A DNA stretch of 64,000 nt from an uncultured Lachnospiraceae bacterium. Lineage in GTDB: Bacteria; Bacillota; Clostridia; Lachnospirales; Lachnospiraceae. Under the pieces are notes generated by a model. That model was not told the DNA's origin. It saw only the letters and a list, made by a program, of their open reading frames with translations, and did not search any database. The DNA is taken from positions 26,246-90,245 of the forward strand of contig CANRGO010000001.1 of NCBI GenBank assembly GCA_947630125.1. The letters run 5' to 3'. The translations under genes were made by a program, and so were the position numbers. Positions 38,989-48,185 of the stretch are shown here, one piece after another. Position 1 is the first letter of the stretch, and every line of letters starts with the position of its first letter.

Positions 38989-40761
38989 ATGGGAAAGAAA
39001 GAAAAAAAAGGAAATCATAAGACTGTTAATAAGGGTATAAAAGAAAAAAAATCACTTAGCATAGGTGGAAAACTAATCTTACTACTGATTCTTGCAATAG
39101 TGGCTTTGATTTCATTAAGTGTTTTATCGTATAATCAGGTTACAAAGTTACAGTCCTTACAGAACGAAAGTCATGATAGAGCTGTTGAGGCTGAGCGGGT
39201 TTTGAATGTAAAACATGGATTAAATGGCTTATATAGTATCGCCGCGGATGCAATTATCAATGGATATTCAGAGGATTTAAATGCGGAATATACAGCCATT
39301 AGGAAGCAGGTTTCTGCTGAACTTTTATTAGTAGGAGATTCTGTTGATTCATCAGAGGATGTTGGTCTGATTAGTAAAGCCTTAAGTCTTTCTAATTCGT
39401 TTACAAAGATTGTTACGGATGAACTATTTCCTGGTTTAAAATCAAAATCTTTATCAACAAGTGATGTCATAGCACTGGATGGAGAACTTGACCAATTAAA
39501 AGCAGATTATTTTATTGCGGTTGGAAAATTATCTGAGAATCTGGCAAAAGTAAATATGGAAGCAGATGCAGCCTATGAAGAGATAAGTACCCAAGGAGTC
39601 ATAAATGCAATTTTAATCACGGTGGTGGTGTCAATTATTCTAAGTTTGTTAATGCTTTACATAAGAGGAAGCATAACTAAACCATTGAAAAAAGTAACCC
39701 AAATGATTCATAAACAGGCAGAATTAGATTTTCGGGGAAGTAAGGATAAGAGTATTTTAAGATTAAAGAATAAGAATGATGAAATTGGAATGATGATAAA
39801 AGCACTTACAACTATGGAAGAAAATGTAAGAGACTTTGTTCAAAAGACCAATGAGGTAACCAGTCAGGTGGCGAACTCTTCAAAGGAATTATCAAAAGTT
39901 TCCAGCCAGACAGCCTCCACCTCAGAAGAAATATCAAAAACCATTGAGGCAATTGCAGATGGTGCAGGGGAACAGGCTAAGGATACAGAATTATCAGCCG
40001 GAAATGTTCAGGAACTAGGTAAATTATTAGATCAGGATGCTAGTTATCTCGAAGGACTGAATAAAGAAACCAATGAAATTGATCAAAAGAAAAATGATGG
40101 CTTTACCATATTAAAGGAGTTAAATTCTAAAACGGAGTTGAATAATCAGGCTGCTGAGAGAATTTATAATATTATCGTAGAAAATAATGAAAGTGCGGTG
40201 AAAATTGAAACTGCAAGTTCTATGATTCAAAATATTGCTTCACAGACTAATCTATTGGCACTTAATGCAGCAATAGAAGCTGCAAGAGCAGGAGAAGCAG
40301 GTAGAGGATTTTCGGTTGTTGCAGATGAAATTCGAAAACTGGCGGAACAGTCGGATAGTTTTACCAAAGAAATTATGAAGGTTATTGAAGAACTGAAGCA
40401 GAATTCGCAGACAGCAGTGGATCAGGTTGAAGAGGTGAGAGAAATCGTAAAATCTCAAGCTAAGAGTGTTCATCATACGGAGCAGAAGTTTGATCAGATT
40501 GCTCTTTCCATAGAGAAAATCAAACAGATGATTCTAAGTTTGAATCAGTCATCTAAGATTATGAATGAGAACAAGGCAACCATTGATGAATTAATGCAGA
40601 ATTTAGCGGCTATTGCCCAGGAAAATGCAGCAAGTACAGAAGAAGCATCAGCATCCATTCAGGAACAAGCCAATGCAATTAATGAAATTGCAAATGCCAG
40701 CAATCAAATGGAACAGATAGCAGAAGAACTTGCAGAAGTAATTCGCAAATTTACAGTATAA
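38989..40761 (+). CDS. Methyl-accepting chemotaxis protein
   Basis: Two TM segments, HAMP, signaling tip [41 protein letters not shown]. Confidence 0.94.
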   Translation: MGKKEKKGNHKTVNKGIKEKKSLSIGGKLILLLILAIVALISLSVLSYNQVTKLQSLQNESHDRAVEAERVLNVKHGLNGLYSIAADAIINGYSEDLNAEYTAIRKQVSAELLLVGDSVDSSEDVGLISKALSLSNSFTKIVTDELFPGLKSKSLSTSDVIALDGELDQLKADYFIAVGKLSENLAKVNMEADAAYEEISTQGVINAILITVVVSIILSLLMLYIRGSITKPLKKVTQMIHKQAELDFRGSKDKSILRLKNKNDEIGMMIKALTTMEENVRDFVQKTNEVTSQVANSSKELSKVSSQTASTSEEISKTIEAIADGAGEQAKDTELSAGNVQELGKLLDQDASYLEGLNKETNEIDQKKNDGFTILKELNSKTELNNQAAERIYNIIVENNESAVKIETASSMIQNIASQTNLLALNAAIEAARAGEAGRGFSVVADEIRKLAEQSDSFTKEIMKVIEELKQNSQTAVDQVEEVREIVKSQAKSVHHTEQKFDQIALSIEKIKQMILSLNQSSKIMNENKATIDELMQNLAAIAQENAASTEEASASIQEQANAINEIANASNQMEQIAEELAEVIRKFTV

Positions 40762-40767
40762 AATAAG

Positions 40768-40830
40768 AAAAACCTGTCTTTTACTTTCCCTAGCAGTAAT
40801 ATTAGGGAAGCAAATATGACAGGTTTTTTT
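40768..40830. terminator. Bidirectional intrinsic terminator between convergent genes
   Basis: AAAAACCTGTC ... GACAGGTTTTTTT with inner TTCCCTA/TAGGGAA stem. Confidence 0.85.
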
Positions 40831-40833
40831 GTG

Positions 40834-43389
40834 CTAGATGGATAGTGAAGATATCCATTGATCCAGGTTTCCAGCTGGAATTGGCTTTGAGTAGAAGTAG
40901 CCTTGAATTTTATCACAGCCATTTTTCTTTAGGTATGCGACCTGATCAGCAGTTTCAACACCCTCTGCAACGATGGTAAGTTTCATTTTATGACCTAAGT
41001 CAATGATGGTATCAGCCAGATTGATTTCAGAATCTGGGTCCGTGATATCATCTATAAATAGCTTGTCTACTTTTAAGGTGGATATCGGTATATTTTTTAA
41101 ATAAGCAAGAGAGGAGTATCCAGTACCAAAATCATCCAAAGCAATGGTTACACCCAGAGCCTGTACAAGCCGTAGTTTTTCTGAGATTAATTCTACGGAC
41201 TCCATAATTACGGATTCTGTTATCTCAATTTCTAACAAATGAGGAGGAAAATCCAGTTCACTTAATACTTCATGAATCATGTTGACAAAATTTTCCTGGA
41301 ACAACTGAATGACAGAGATATTTACGGAAATTTTATACTGCTTTTGTAACCTGGTATTTAACTTTTTAATAAAATGACAGGAATTGCGGAGAGTCCATTC
41401 GCCAAGAGAAATAATAAAACCAGTTTCTTCTGCAATTGTTACAAATTTATAAGGCGAAAGGAAGCCAAGTTCCGGACTGTCCCAGCGAATAAGAGCTTCA
41501 AAACCATCAACTTCACCAGTTTGTGTTATGACCTGTGGCTGATAGTAAATCATAAACTCTCCATTGTTCAGTGCTTTTTGGAAATAACGTTCAATGTTTA
41601 TTCGCTCCAGAATATCATCTTTTATAGTTCCGTTAAAGAAGAGAAAACCATTTTTGCCACTTTTTTTAGCTTTATACATAGCCATATCGGCATTTCTAAG
41701 CAGGGTATCCACAGTTCTGCCATGTTCTGGAAACATACTGATTCCGATGCTTGCTGTTAAGGTTAGGCGATTTCCCTGAATTCGAAAAGGAGCAACAAAG
41801 AGTGAAAGTATATTTTTAGAAAATAACTCAGCCTCTTCTCTGGATTTAAGCTGATGCACAACAAATACAAATTCATCTCCACCTAAGCGGATTAACGTGT
41901 TATTCTGATCGCAAAGTTTTTGAAGCCGTAAGCTGATAACCTGTAGTAATTCATCACCTGTATTATGTCCCAGTGCATCGTTGATGTATTTGAAATTATC
42001 AAGATCAATAAAGTAGAATGCGCTTTCTTCTTTTTGCTGATTTAAATCTGATTGCACTTCCTCATATAAATATAAACGGTTAAAAAGACCGGTCAAACTA
42101 TCATGATGGGCTAATTTAAATAATTTCTGACTGTATTCTTCCAATTGCTGATGCGCTTCTGAAAGTTCTCCATACTGTCTTCGGATTTCATCTTCTGTGG
42201 CTGTTAATTCTTCATAGAGCTGAGACAGTTCTTCATTGTTCTCACCGAGTTTATTTTTTAATCGTCTGATTTTACCAATATAGAACAGTAAAATTAATGT
42301 AAATAGAAGTAATAAGAAGAAAACAAAAAGGACACTTAAAACAAGAGAGCGATAAGTCTTATAAAACGAAAACGGTTCGTTTATGAGCACAGAGTCTTCA
42401 GGAAGATCGTTTATGGTAAAACCATATTTTTCAAGAAGCATATAGTCGAAGGTGTATTGATTGGTTCCCTCTGTAATAATAGGAAGCGAAGATGCCTCTT
42501 GTCCCGAAAGAATTTCAAGTCCTAACATAGCCGCTTGTTTTCCCTGAAGGTAACCGATGGTTAGATAACCACCAAAAATTCCTTTGTTAATTCCAAAATC
42601 GTAGAGATGATAGAGGGGTACCTGTGACACAGCTCCCAGTTCTTCACAGAATTGTTCATGTTCAATATAGTGCCCATCTGCGTCAAAGGAATAGGTAGTG
42701 ATTAAAAAGGTTGCCTCCGGACCAGTACTTTTTACGGTGTCTATAATTTCCTCGGCTGTCATATTGTTCATGGAAATAATATTTAAATTAGGGGCTATCA
42801 CTTTTGCTGCATCGATACAAAGTTTGCCAGTGGAAAGACCACTTTCGCTATTGTCATAGATTAAATAGAGAGTTTTTAAGTCAGGATTTAACATAAGTGC
42901 AAGCTCAATTGTTTTCACAGGTTCAATGACTTCCATAACACCAGTATAGTTGTCAATGGAACTATCAATTTCCATAATGCCTTCTGAATTAATACCAGAA
43001 AAAACAATCGGAGCATCAGAAAGAAAGTCTTTTCTGTAAAGACTGGCGAATTGAAAGGTGATATCGTCTGTGGTAATGATAAGATCGATTTCCTGGTTTA
43101 CATATTTATATTGTAACTGCTGATACGCATGTTCTAAAGTGGTAGAATAAGGATATCGTTTCCAGTCCAGGTATTCGGTGGAAATCGTATAATTGTAACC
43201 ATCCTCCTGAAACGTATCAAGAATTGCCTGGGTTTGATCGTCGGTCCATGTAAATCCTGGCTGATAGGAATTTAATATAAGAATATGTTTGTTATCAAGG
43301 TATTGTGACGCTTCCGTAGGAACATAAGAAAGCATTACAAGAAAGAATAGAAGCATTAGAAACAAGGATACTTTTTGTTGTTTAATCAT
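40834..43389 (-). CDS. GGDEF/EAL protein with extracytoplasmic ABC-substrate-binding-like sensor
   Basis: Signal peptide, periplasmic-binding-like domain, TM, RLGGDEFVFV, FEALIRW, DDFGTGYSSLAYL. Confidence 0.93.
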   Translation of the reverse strand: MIKQQKVSLFLMLLFFLVMLSYVPTEASQYLDNKHILILNSYQPGFTWTDDQTQAILDTFQEDGYNYTISTEYLDWKRYPYSTTLEHAYQQLQYKYVNQEIDLIITTDDITFQFASLYRKDFLSDAPIVFSGINSEGIMEIDSSIDNYTGVMEVIEPVKTIELALMLNPDLKTLYLIYDNSESGLSTGKLCIDAAKVIAPNLNIISMNNMTAEEIIDTVKSTGPEATFLITTYSFDADGHYIEHEQFCEELGAVSQVPLYHLYDFGINKGIFGGYLTIGYLQGKQAAMLGLEILSGQEASSLPIITEGTNQYTFDYMLLEKYGFTINDLPEDSVLINEPFSFYKTYRSLVLSVLFVFFLLLLFTLILLFYIGKIRRLKNKLGENNEELSQLYEELTATEDEIRRQYGELSEAHQQLEEYSQKLFKLAHHDSLTGLFNRLYLYEEVQSDLNQQKEESAFYFIDLDNFKYINDALGHNTGDELLQVISLRLQKLCDQNNTLIRLGGDEFVFVVHQLKSREEAELFSKNILSLFVAPFRIQGNRLTLTASIGISMFPEHGRTVDTLLRNADMAMYKAKKSGKNGFLFFNGTIKDDILERINIERYFQKALNNGEFMIYYQPQVITQTGEVDGFEALIRWDSPELGFLSPYKFVTIAEETGFIISLGEWTLRNSCHFIKKLNTRLQKQYKISVNISVIQLFQENFVNMIHEVLSELDFPPHLLEIEITESVIMESVELISEKLRLVQALGVTIALDDFGTGYSSLAYLKNIPISTLKVDKLFIDDITDPDSEINLADTIIDLGHKMKLTIVAEGVETADQVAYLKKNGCDKIQGYFYSKPIPAGNLDQWISSLSI

Positions 43390-43562
43390 AGGTCCCTCAC
43401 TATTTTTCAGATTTTTATTCCCCTTACATGATTGTTAATAATTCCCTTTTTTCTATTTTAACTGATAACTTAGAAAAATAACAGAAATTTTTATAAGCAT
43501 TTTTTTTAAAGACGTTTTATGTTACTATATTGAAAACAGCAAAATATGGAAGGAAAATACAA

Positions 43563-44696
43563 ATGCGCTTTATACATCTGTCGGATTTACATATAGGAAA
43601 GAAAGTTAATGAGTTTTCTATGTTGGAGGACCAGCAATGGGTGTTGACCCATATTCTGGAAATTATAGATCAAAATAAAATTCAGGGAGTATTCATTGCA
43701 GGAGATTTATATGACAAAGCCGTTCCGCCTTCGGATGCGGTGGCTCTAATGGATCATTTTTTAACTAAATTGGTTGAACGCTCCCTCTATGTGTTTATCA
43801 TTGCGGGTAATCATGACTCACAGGAACGTATCAGTTTTGCATCCCAAGTTTTGAAGTCTTCCAAAGTCTTTATTGCAGGTAGTTATAAAGGAACAATAGA
43901 AAAAGTAAAGGTTGAAGATGAATATGGACCTCTTACAATCTCTATGTTACCATTCCTAAGACCCGTACAGATTCGAAAATACTTTCCGGAGTTAGAGATA
44001 GAAACTTATCAGGATGGTATGAAAGCAGTTATTGAACAGGATGAATTCGATTTGATACAGAGAAATATCTTGATGTTGCATCAATTTGTAACTGGAGCCC
44101 AGACCTGCGAATCAGAGGAATTATCGGTGGGTGGAATAGACCAAATCGATGGAAATCTTTTTGATGCTTATGATTATGTGGCACTGGGACATATTCATAA
44201 GCCTCAAAAGATCCTTCGTGAAACCATGCGTTATTGTGGAACGCCCTTAAAATACTCTTTTTCTGAAGCTTCTCATGAAAAAAGTCTGGTAATTGTTGAC
44301 ATTTTAGAAAAGACAAACGTAAAGGTTCAATTAATTCCACTGCAGTGTCTGAGGGATCTAAGAGAAATCAAGGGCACCTATATGGAATTAACGAACCGTT
44401 CTTATTATGAACATACGAATATTATGGACTATTTGCATATAACACTAACGGACGAAGAAGATATACTAGATGCTGTTTCCAGATTGCGGGGAATATATCC
44501 CAATATTATGAAGCTGGATTATGATAATCAAAGGACAAGAAGTGGACAAACCATGGAAGACCTTGCTGCAACGTTAGATAAAACACCCTTTGAATTGTTT
44601 AAAGAATTTTATGTAACACAAAATGGGCAGGAAATGAGTCCTGAACAGGAAGATATTATTTTACAGTTACTGGAGGAAGGAGACCGAATTAAGTGA
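43563..44696 (+). CDS. sbcD: Exonuclease SbcCD subunit D
   Basis: MRFIHLSDLHIGKK, AGDLYDKAVPP, IIAGNHDS, LGHIHKPQ. Confidence 0.95.
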   Translation: MRFIHLSDLHIGKKVNEFSMLEDQQWVLTHILEIIDQNKIQGVFIAGDLYDKAVPPSDAVALMDHFLTKLVERSLYVFIIAGNHDSQERISFASQVLKSSKVFIAGSYKGTIEKVKVEDEYGPLTISMLPFLRPVQIRKYFPELEIETYQDGMKAVIEQDEFDLIQRNILMLHQFVTGAQTCESEELSVGGIDQIDGNLFDAYDYVALGHIHKPQKILRETMRYCGTPLKYSFSEASHEKSLVIVDILEKTNVKVQLIPLQCLRDLREIKGTYMELTNRSYYEHTNIMDYLHITLTDEEDILDAVSRLRGIYPNIMKLDYDNQRTRSGQTMEDLAATLDKTPFELFKEFYVTQNGQEMSPEQEDIILQLLEEGDRIK

Positions 44697-47461
44697 AGCC
44701 ATTAAAATTAATGATATCAGCATTTGGTCCTTATGCAGAGCAGATAGAGATAGATTTCACACAATTGATGACAGAAGGTTTATTTTTAATTACTGGAGAT
44801 ACTGGTGCTGGAAAAACAAGTATTTTTGATGCGATCTGTTTTGCTTTGTATGGAGTTGCAAGTGGAGAAGTTCGAGACCCCTCAATGCTAAGAAGTAAAT
44901 ATGCAACAGGACAGAGGGGAACCTTTGTGGAACTTTATTTTCTGCATGGAGATAAAGAATATAAAATCAGGCGGAATCCTGCGTATGAGAGACCAAAGAC
45001 CAGAGGAGAGGGATTTACAACAGAACTAGGGGATGCTACTTTTTGGATAGGAGATAACATTATTAGTGGTTCTAAAAATGTAACCGATGCCGTAACGAAT
45101 CTTTTAGGGGTTGATTTTCAACAGTTTAAACAGATTGCACTCTTAGCACAAGGGGATTTTTTAAAACTTCTTTTGGCCGACACAGTAACCAGAAGTGCGA
45201 TATTTCAAAAGATATTTCATACAGATTTGTTTAATTACTTACAGGATAAATTAAAAGAAAAGGCAAAAAGTTTACAACTTCAATACGAAGAGCAGATTCG
45301 AAGCATCAGACAATCCATTGATTCTATTTATTGTGTGGAGGATCGTGTATATTTTCTTGCACTTAAAAAAATTAAAGACCAGGGTAATTTTTTCCAAATG
45401 CAGCAGGTTTTAGAATTTTTAAAGGAATTGATACAAGAAGATACCTTGTCCCAAAAAAAACAGGAAACGGAAGTAAATGATGAGAAGGGGCGTTTGAAAG
45501 TTCTTTATGAAAGAGCTACTTTAGCAAAACAGATTTCAATAGCAAGAGAAAAATTTTCAGAAGCCTCCATTGAGATAATGAAACAAAAAGAAGCACAAGA
45601 ATTGCTATCTGTTAGTTACCAAAAAGCCAAGTTGCAACAGGAAAACATTGAACAATTAATTAAAGAAATAGAAATACTGAAAAATCAGCTGAAACTTATG
45701 GAGGACTTAGAAGAACAGGTAGTTAAGCTAGAAAAATCAAAAAAACAGCAGGATGAATTATCAAGCAATCTTACAATAATGAGTGACAGTAAATCACAGA
45801 TTGAAGATCAAGTAGAAGAAACCAGAAAGAAACTTGACGCCTTGAAAGACGTGGATGAAGATATTGGTATTAAAAAATTACGACAATTAAATTTAACAAA
45901 TAAGAAGCAGCAGTATGTTAACCTGAAAAAGGAATTGGAAATTCTGGAAACAACACAACACCAGCTGGAGCAGGTTCAAAAAAAATATACAGATGCTTTG
46001 GAAATAAAAAACAAAACACAGGATGCCTATCAAGCCATGGAAAATGCTTTTTTAAGTGAACAGGCGGGTATCCTTGCAAAGCATTTGGAACAAAATCAAC
46101 CCTGTCCAGTATGTGGTTCTCTCAGTCATCCTCAAAAAGCAGTCTTATCCGACGGAGCGCCGAAGGAAGCAGAATTGGAAGAAATGAAGAAGGAACTGAA
46201 TCTTGTAATGGAAAACGCTGTGTCACTAAGCAGAAAAGCTGCAGAAGTTCAAGGAAATCAAAAACAAAAACTTGAAAAACTTCACGAATCAGCAGCTCTG
46301 TTTTTTGAGACTTACACCATGGAGAATCTTCCATCGCTTTTAGAGCAAGGGTTAAAGTCTGTTCAAGAAGAAGAAGCTTTTTTAGAAAAGGAATTAAAGG
46401 ATATTCTTGAAAAAAAAGTGATAAAAGGCAAACTGGAAAAGGAACTACCCTTATTACAACAAAAAGAGCAAGAAATCTCTATAAAAATACAAACATATCG
46501 AGAACAGTATTTGGAATCTAAGATGGAATATGAGCATCAGAAAAAGACGATGGAATCTCAAAAACAACATCTTGACTTTGCAGAAAAAGAGAGAACATTA
46601 GAAGCAATCAGAGAAAAAACTGCTTTAAAAATAAAGATTGAATTGGAGTTTGATAGGGCAAGAAAGGAATTAGATCAATGTGAAAGAAGTATTATTTCCT
46701 TAGAAACTCTCATAAAGGAATTGCAGAAGCAGATCTCGCTGGATGAGGGTTCTGATGTAGTAGAGTTAGGAAATAGCATTGATTTGTTAGAACAGAGAAT
46801 CAAGGACTTAAGCAAGAAAAAAGAAGTATCAGCAGGCTATTTGCGACAAAACACCTCCATTTATCAGGAATTAAAGGCAAAAGGAAATCAAATGGAGGAG
46901 ATGGAAATAAAATTAATGCAAATGAAAAATCTTTCGGAAACAGCAAATGGGAATCTGAATGGAAAAGAAAGAATCAAATTAGAAACCTATGTTCAAATGC
47001 TTTATTTTGAAAGAATTATTGCAAGAGCAAATAGCAGATTGATGAAAATGAGTGCCGGTCAGTATGAACTGATTCGGCAAAAGAGTTCAGAAAATAAGCA
47101 AAGTCAGACTGGTCTGGATTTATCTGTTATAGATCACTATAACGGAAGTGAGAGAAGTGTGAGAACACTGTCGGGAGGAGAATCCTTCCAGGCCGCACTT
47201 GCCTTGGCGCTTGGTATGAGTGATGAAATTCAATCTATGGCAGGGGGAATCAGGCTGGATGCCATGTTTGTTGATGAAGGATTTGGCTCACTTGATGAAG
47301 AAGCGTTGAGTCAGGCAATTAAAGTGTTAAATGGTTTGACGGAAGGCAATCGTATGGTTGGAATTATTTCTCATGTAACAGAACTAAAGATGAGAATTGA
47401 GAAACAAATACAGGTGAAAAAAGAAAAATCCGGGGGAAGTTTTGTTAAAATTGTTACCTAG
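44693..47461 (+). CDS. sbcC: Exonuclease SbcCD subunit C
   Basis: GDTGAGKTSIFDAICFALYG, CPVCGSLSHP zinc hook, LSGGESFQAALALALGMSD. Confidence 0.95.
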   Translation: MKPLKLMISAFGPYAEQIEIDFTQLMTEGLFLITGDTGAGKTSIFDAICFALYGVASGEVRDPSMLRSKYATGQRGTFVELYFLHGDKEYKIRRNPAYERPKTRGEGFTTELGDATFWIGDNIISGSKNVTDAVTNLLGVDFQQFKQIALLAQGDFLKLLLADTVTRSAIFQKIFHTDLFNYLQDKLKEKAKSLQLQYEEQIRSIRQSIDSIYCVEDRVYFLALKKIKDQGNFFQMQQVLEFLKELIQEDTLSQKKQETEVNDEKGRLKVLYERATLAKQISIAREKFSEASIEIMKQKEAQELLSVSYQKAKLQQENIEQLIKEIEILKNQLKLMEDLEEQVVKLEKSKKQQDELSSNLTIMSDSKSQIEDQVEETRKKLDALKDVDEDIGIKKLRQLNLTNKKQQYVNLKKELEILETTQHQLEQVQKKYTDALEIKNKTQDAYQAMENAFLSEQAGILAKHLEQNQPCPVCGSLSHPQKAVLSDGAPKEAELEEMKKELNLVMENAVSLSRKAAEVQGNQKQKLEKLHESAALFFETYTMENLPSLLEQGLKSVQEEEAFLEKELKDILEKKVIKGKLEKELPLLQQKEQEISIKIQTYREQYLESKMEYEHQKKTMESQKQHLDFAEKERTLEAIREKTALKIKIELEFDRARKELDQCERSIISLETLIKELQKQISLDEGSDVVELGNSIDLLEQRIKDLSKKKEVSAGYLRQNTSIYQELKAKGNQMEEMEIKLMQMKNLSETANGNLNGKERIKLETYVQMLYFERIIARANSRLMKMSAGQYELIRQKSSENKQSQTGLDLSVIDHYNGSERSVRTLSGGESFQAALALALGMSDEIQSMAGGIRLDAMFVDEGFGSLDEEALSQAIKVLNGLTEGNRMVGIISHVTELKMRIEKQIQVKKEKSGGSFVKIVT

Positions 47462-47467
47462 CCTAAA

Positions 47468-47884
47468 CTAGGTGCAAATTTCCCCGTTTTCTTTTCGGTT
47501 ACAACGCTCGTCAATTTGGTCACGGAATGTTTCTATATAAGAGGCACCAAACTGATGCATCAGCTCAAGAATTGGGATGATGCGACTTCCAACCTCTGTG
47601 ATTTCATATTCTACTTTGGGCGGTACGGTTGGATATACATGGCGGTAGATTAGATGATCTTCCTCAAGACTTCTTAACTGTTTTGTTAACATCTTTTGTG
47701 TAACGTCAGGCATTTTCTTTTGAATCTCATTAAATCTTAGAATTTTATTACTTAGGAACCACAAAATCATTATTTTGCGCTTGCCTGAAAGTAGTTTATA
47801 TGCCAAAACCATAGGACATATATCATCCTTCAGGCAAGTTTCTCTCATAAAGCAGTTCTCATGTTTTTTTTCATTTTTATTCAT
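47468..47884 (-). CDS. HxlR-family winged-helix regulator with Cys-rich N-terminus
   Basis: CPMVLAYKLLSGKRKIMILWFLSNKILRFNEIQKKMPDVTQKMLTKQLRSLEEDHLIYR; Cys in ENCFMRETCLKDDICP. Confidence 0.9.
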   Translation of the reverse strand: MNKNEKKHENCFMRETCLKDDICPMVLAYKLLSGKRKIMILWFLSNKILRFNEIQKKMPDVTQKMLTKQLRSLEEDHLIYRHVYPTVPPKVEYEITEVGSRIIPILELMHQFGASYIETFRDQIDERCNRKENGEICT

Positions 47885-47921
47885 AGAATGTCACCAATCC
47901 CTTTTCTGTTTCCGTTTAATG

Positions 47922-47957
47922 TAGTATAATAATTACATATTTAAATTCATTATACTA
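47922..47957. promoter_or_regulatory. Perfect dyad TAGTATAAT-N18-ATTATACTA in the hxlR/ndh2 intergenic region
   Basis: 9-bp arms at 47922-47930 and 47949-47957. Confidence 0.5.
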
Positions 47958-48064
47958 TAGTTTCTGTTACTTTTATCCAATTTTATGTTTTTTTTATATA
48001 TAATTTATAGATTTCCTATGGAGTTACTAGCCAAAGGTATCCTCAAGGAAACTATAGAACTTAA

Positions 48065-48103
48065 AAGTACCTACTTGTATAAATGCAGGATACTATATAA
48101 AAT
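48065..48103 (+). promoter_or_regulatory. Candidate promoter TTGTAT-N17-TAAAAT overlapped by dyad AAGTA-CC-TACTT
   Basis: Dyad 48065-48076; -35 48075-48080; -10 48098-48103. Confidence 0.4.
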
Positions 48104-48185
48104 TGGAAAATAGTATGTTTATGCTTAAAAGTATGCTCAAATTTGTTAAAAGTTTGACAAAAACAAACAACTAAGGAGAATGTTG

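Noticed and set aside
40252-40476. Many minus-strand ORFs of 60-180 aa opposite strong + strand genes (e.g. 40252-40476, 36176-36724, 1399-1851)
   Set aside because: They lie entirely antisense to well-identified genes, have low-complexity or atypical composition, and show no recognisable domains; considered shadow ORFs
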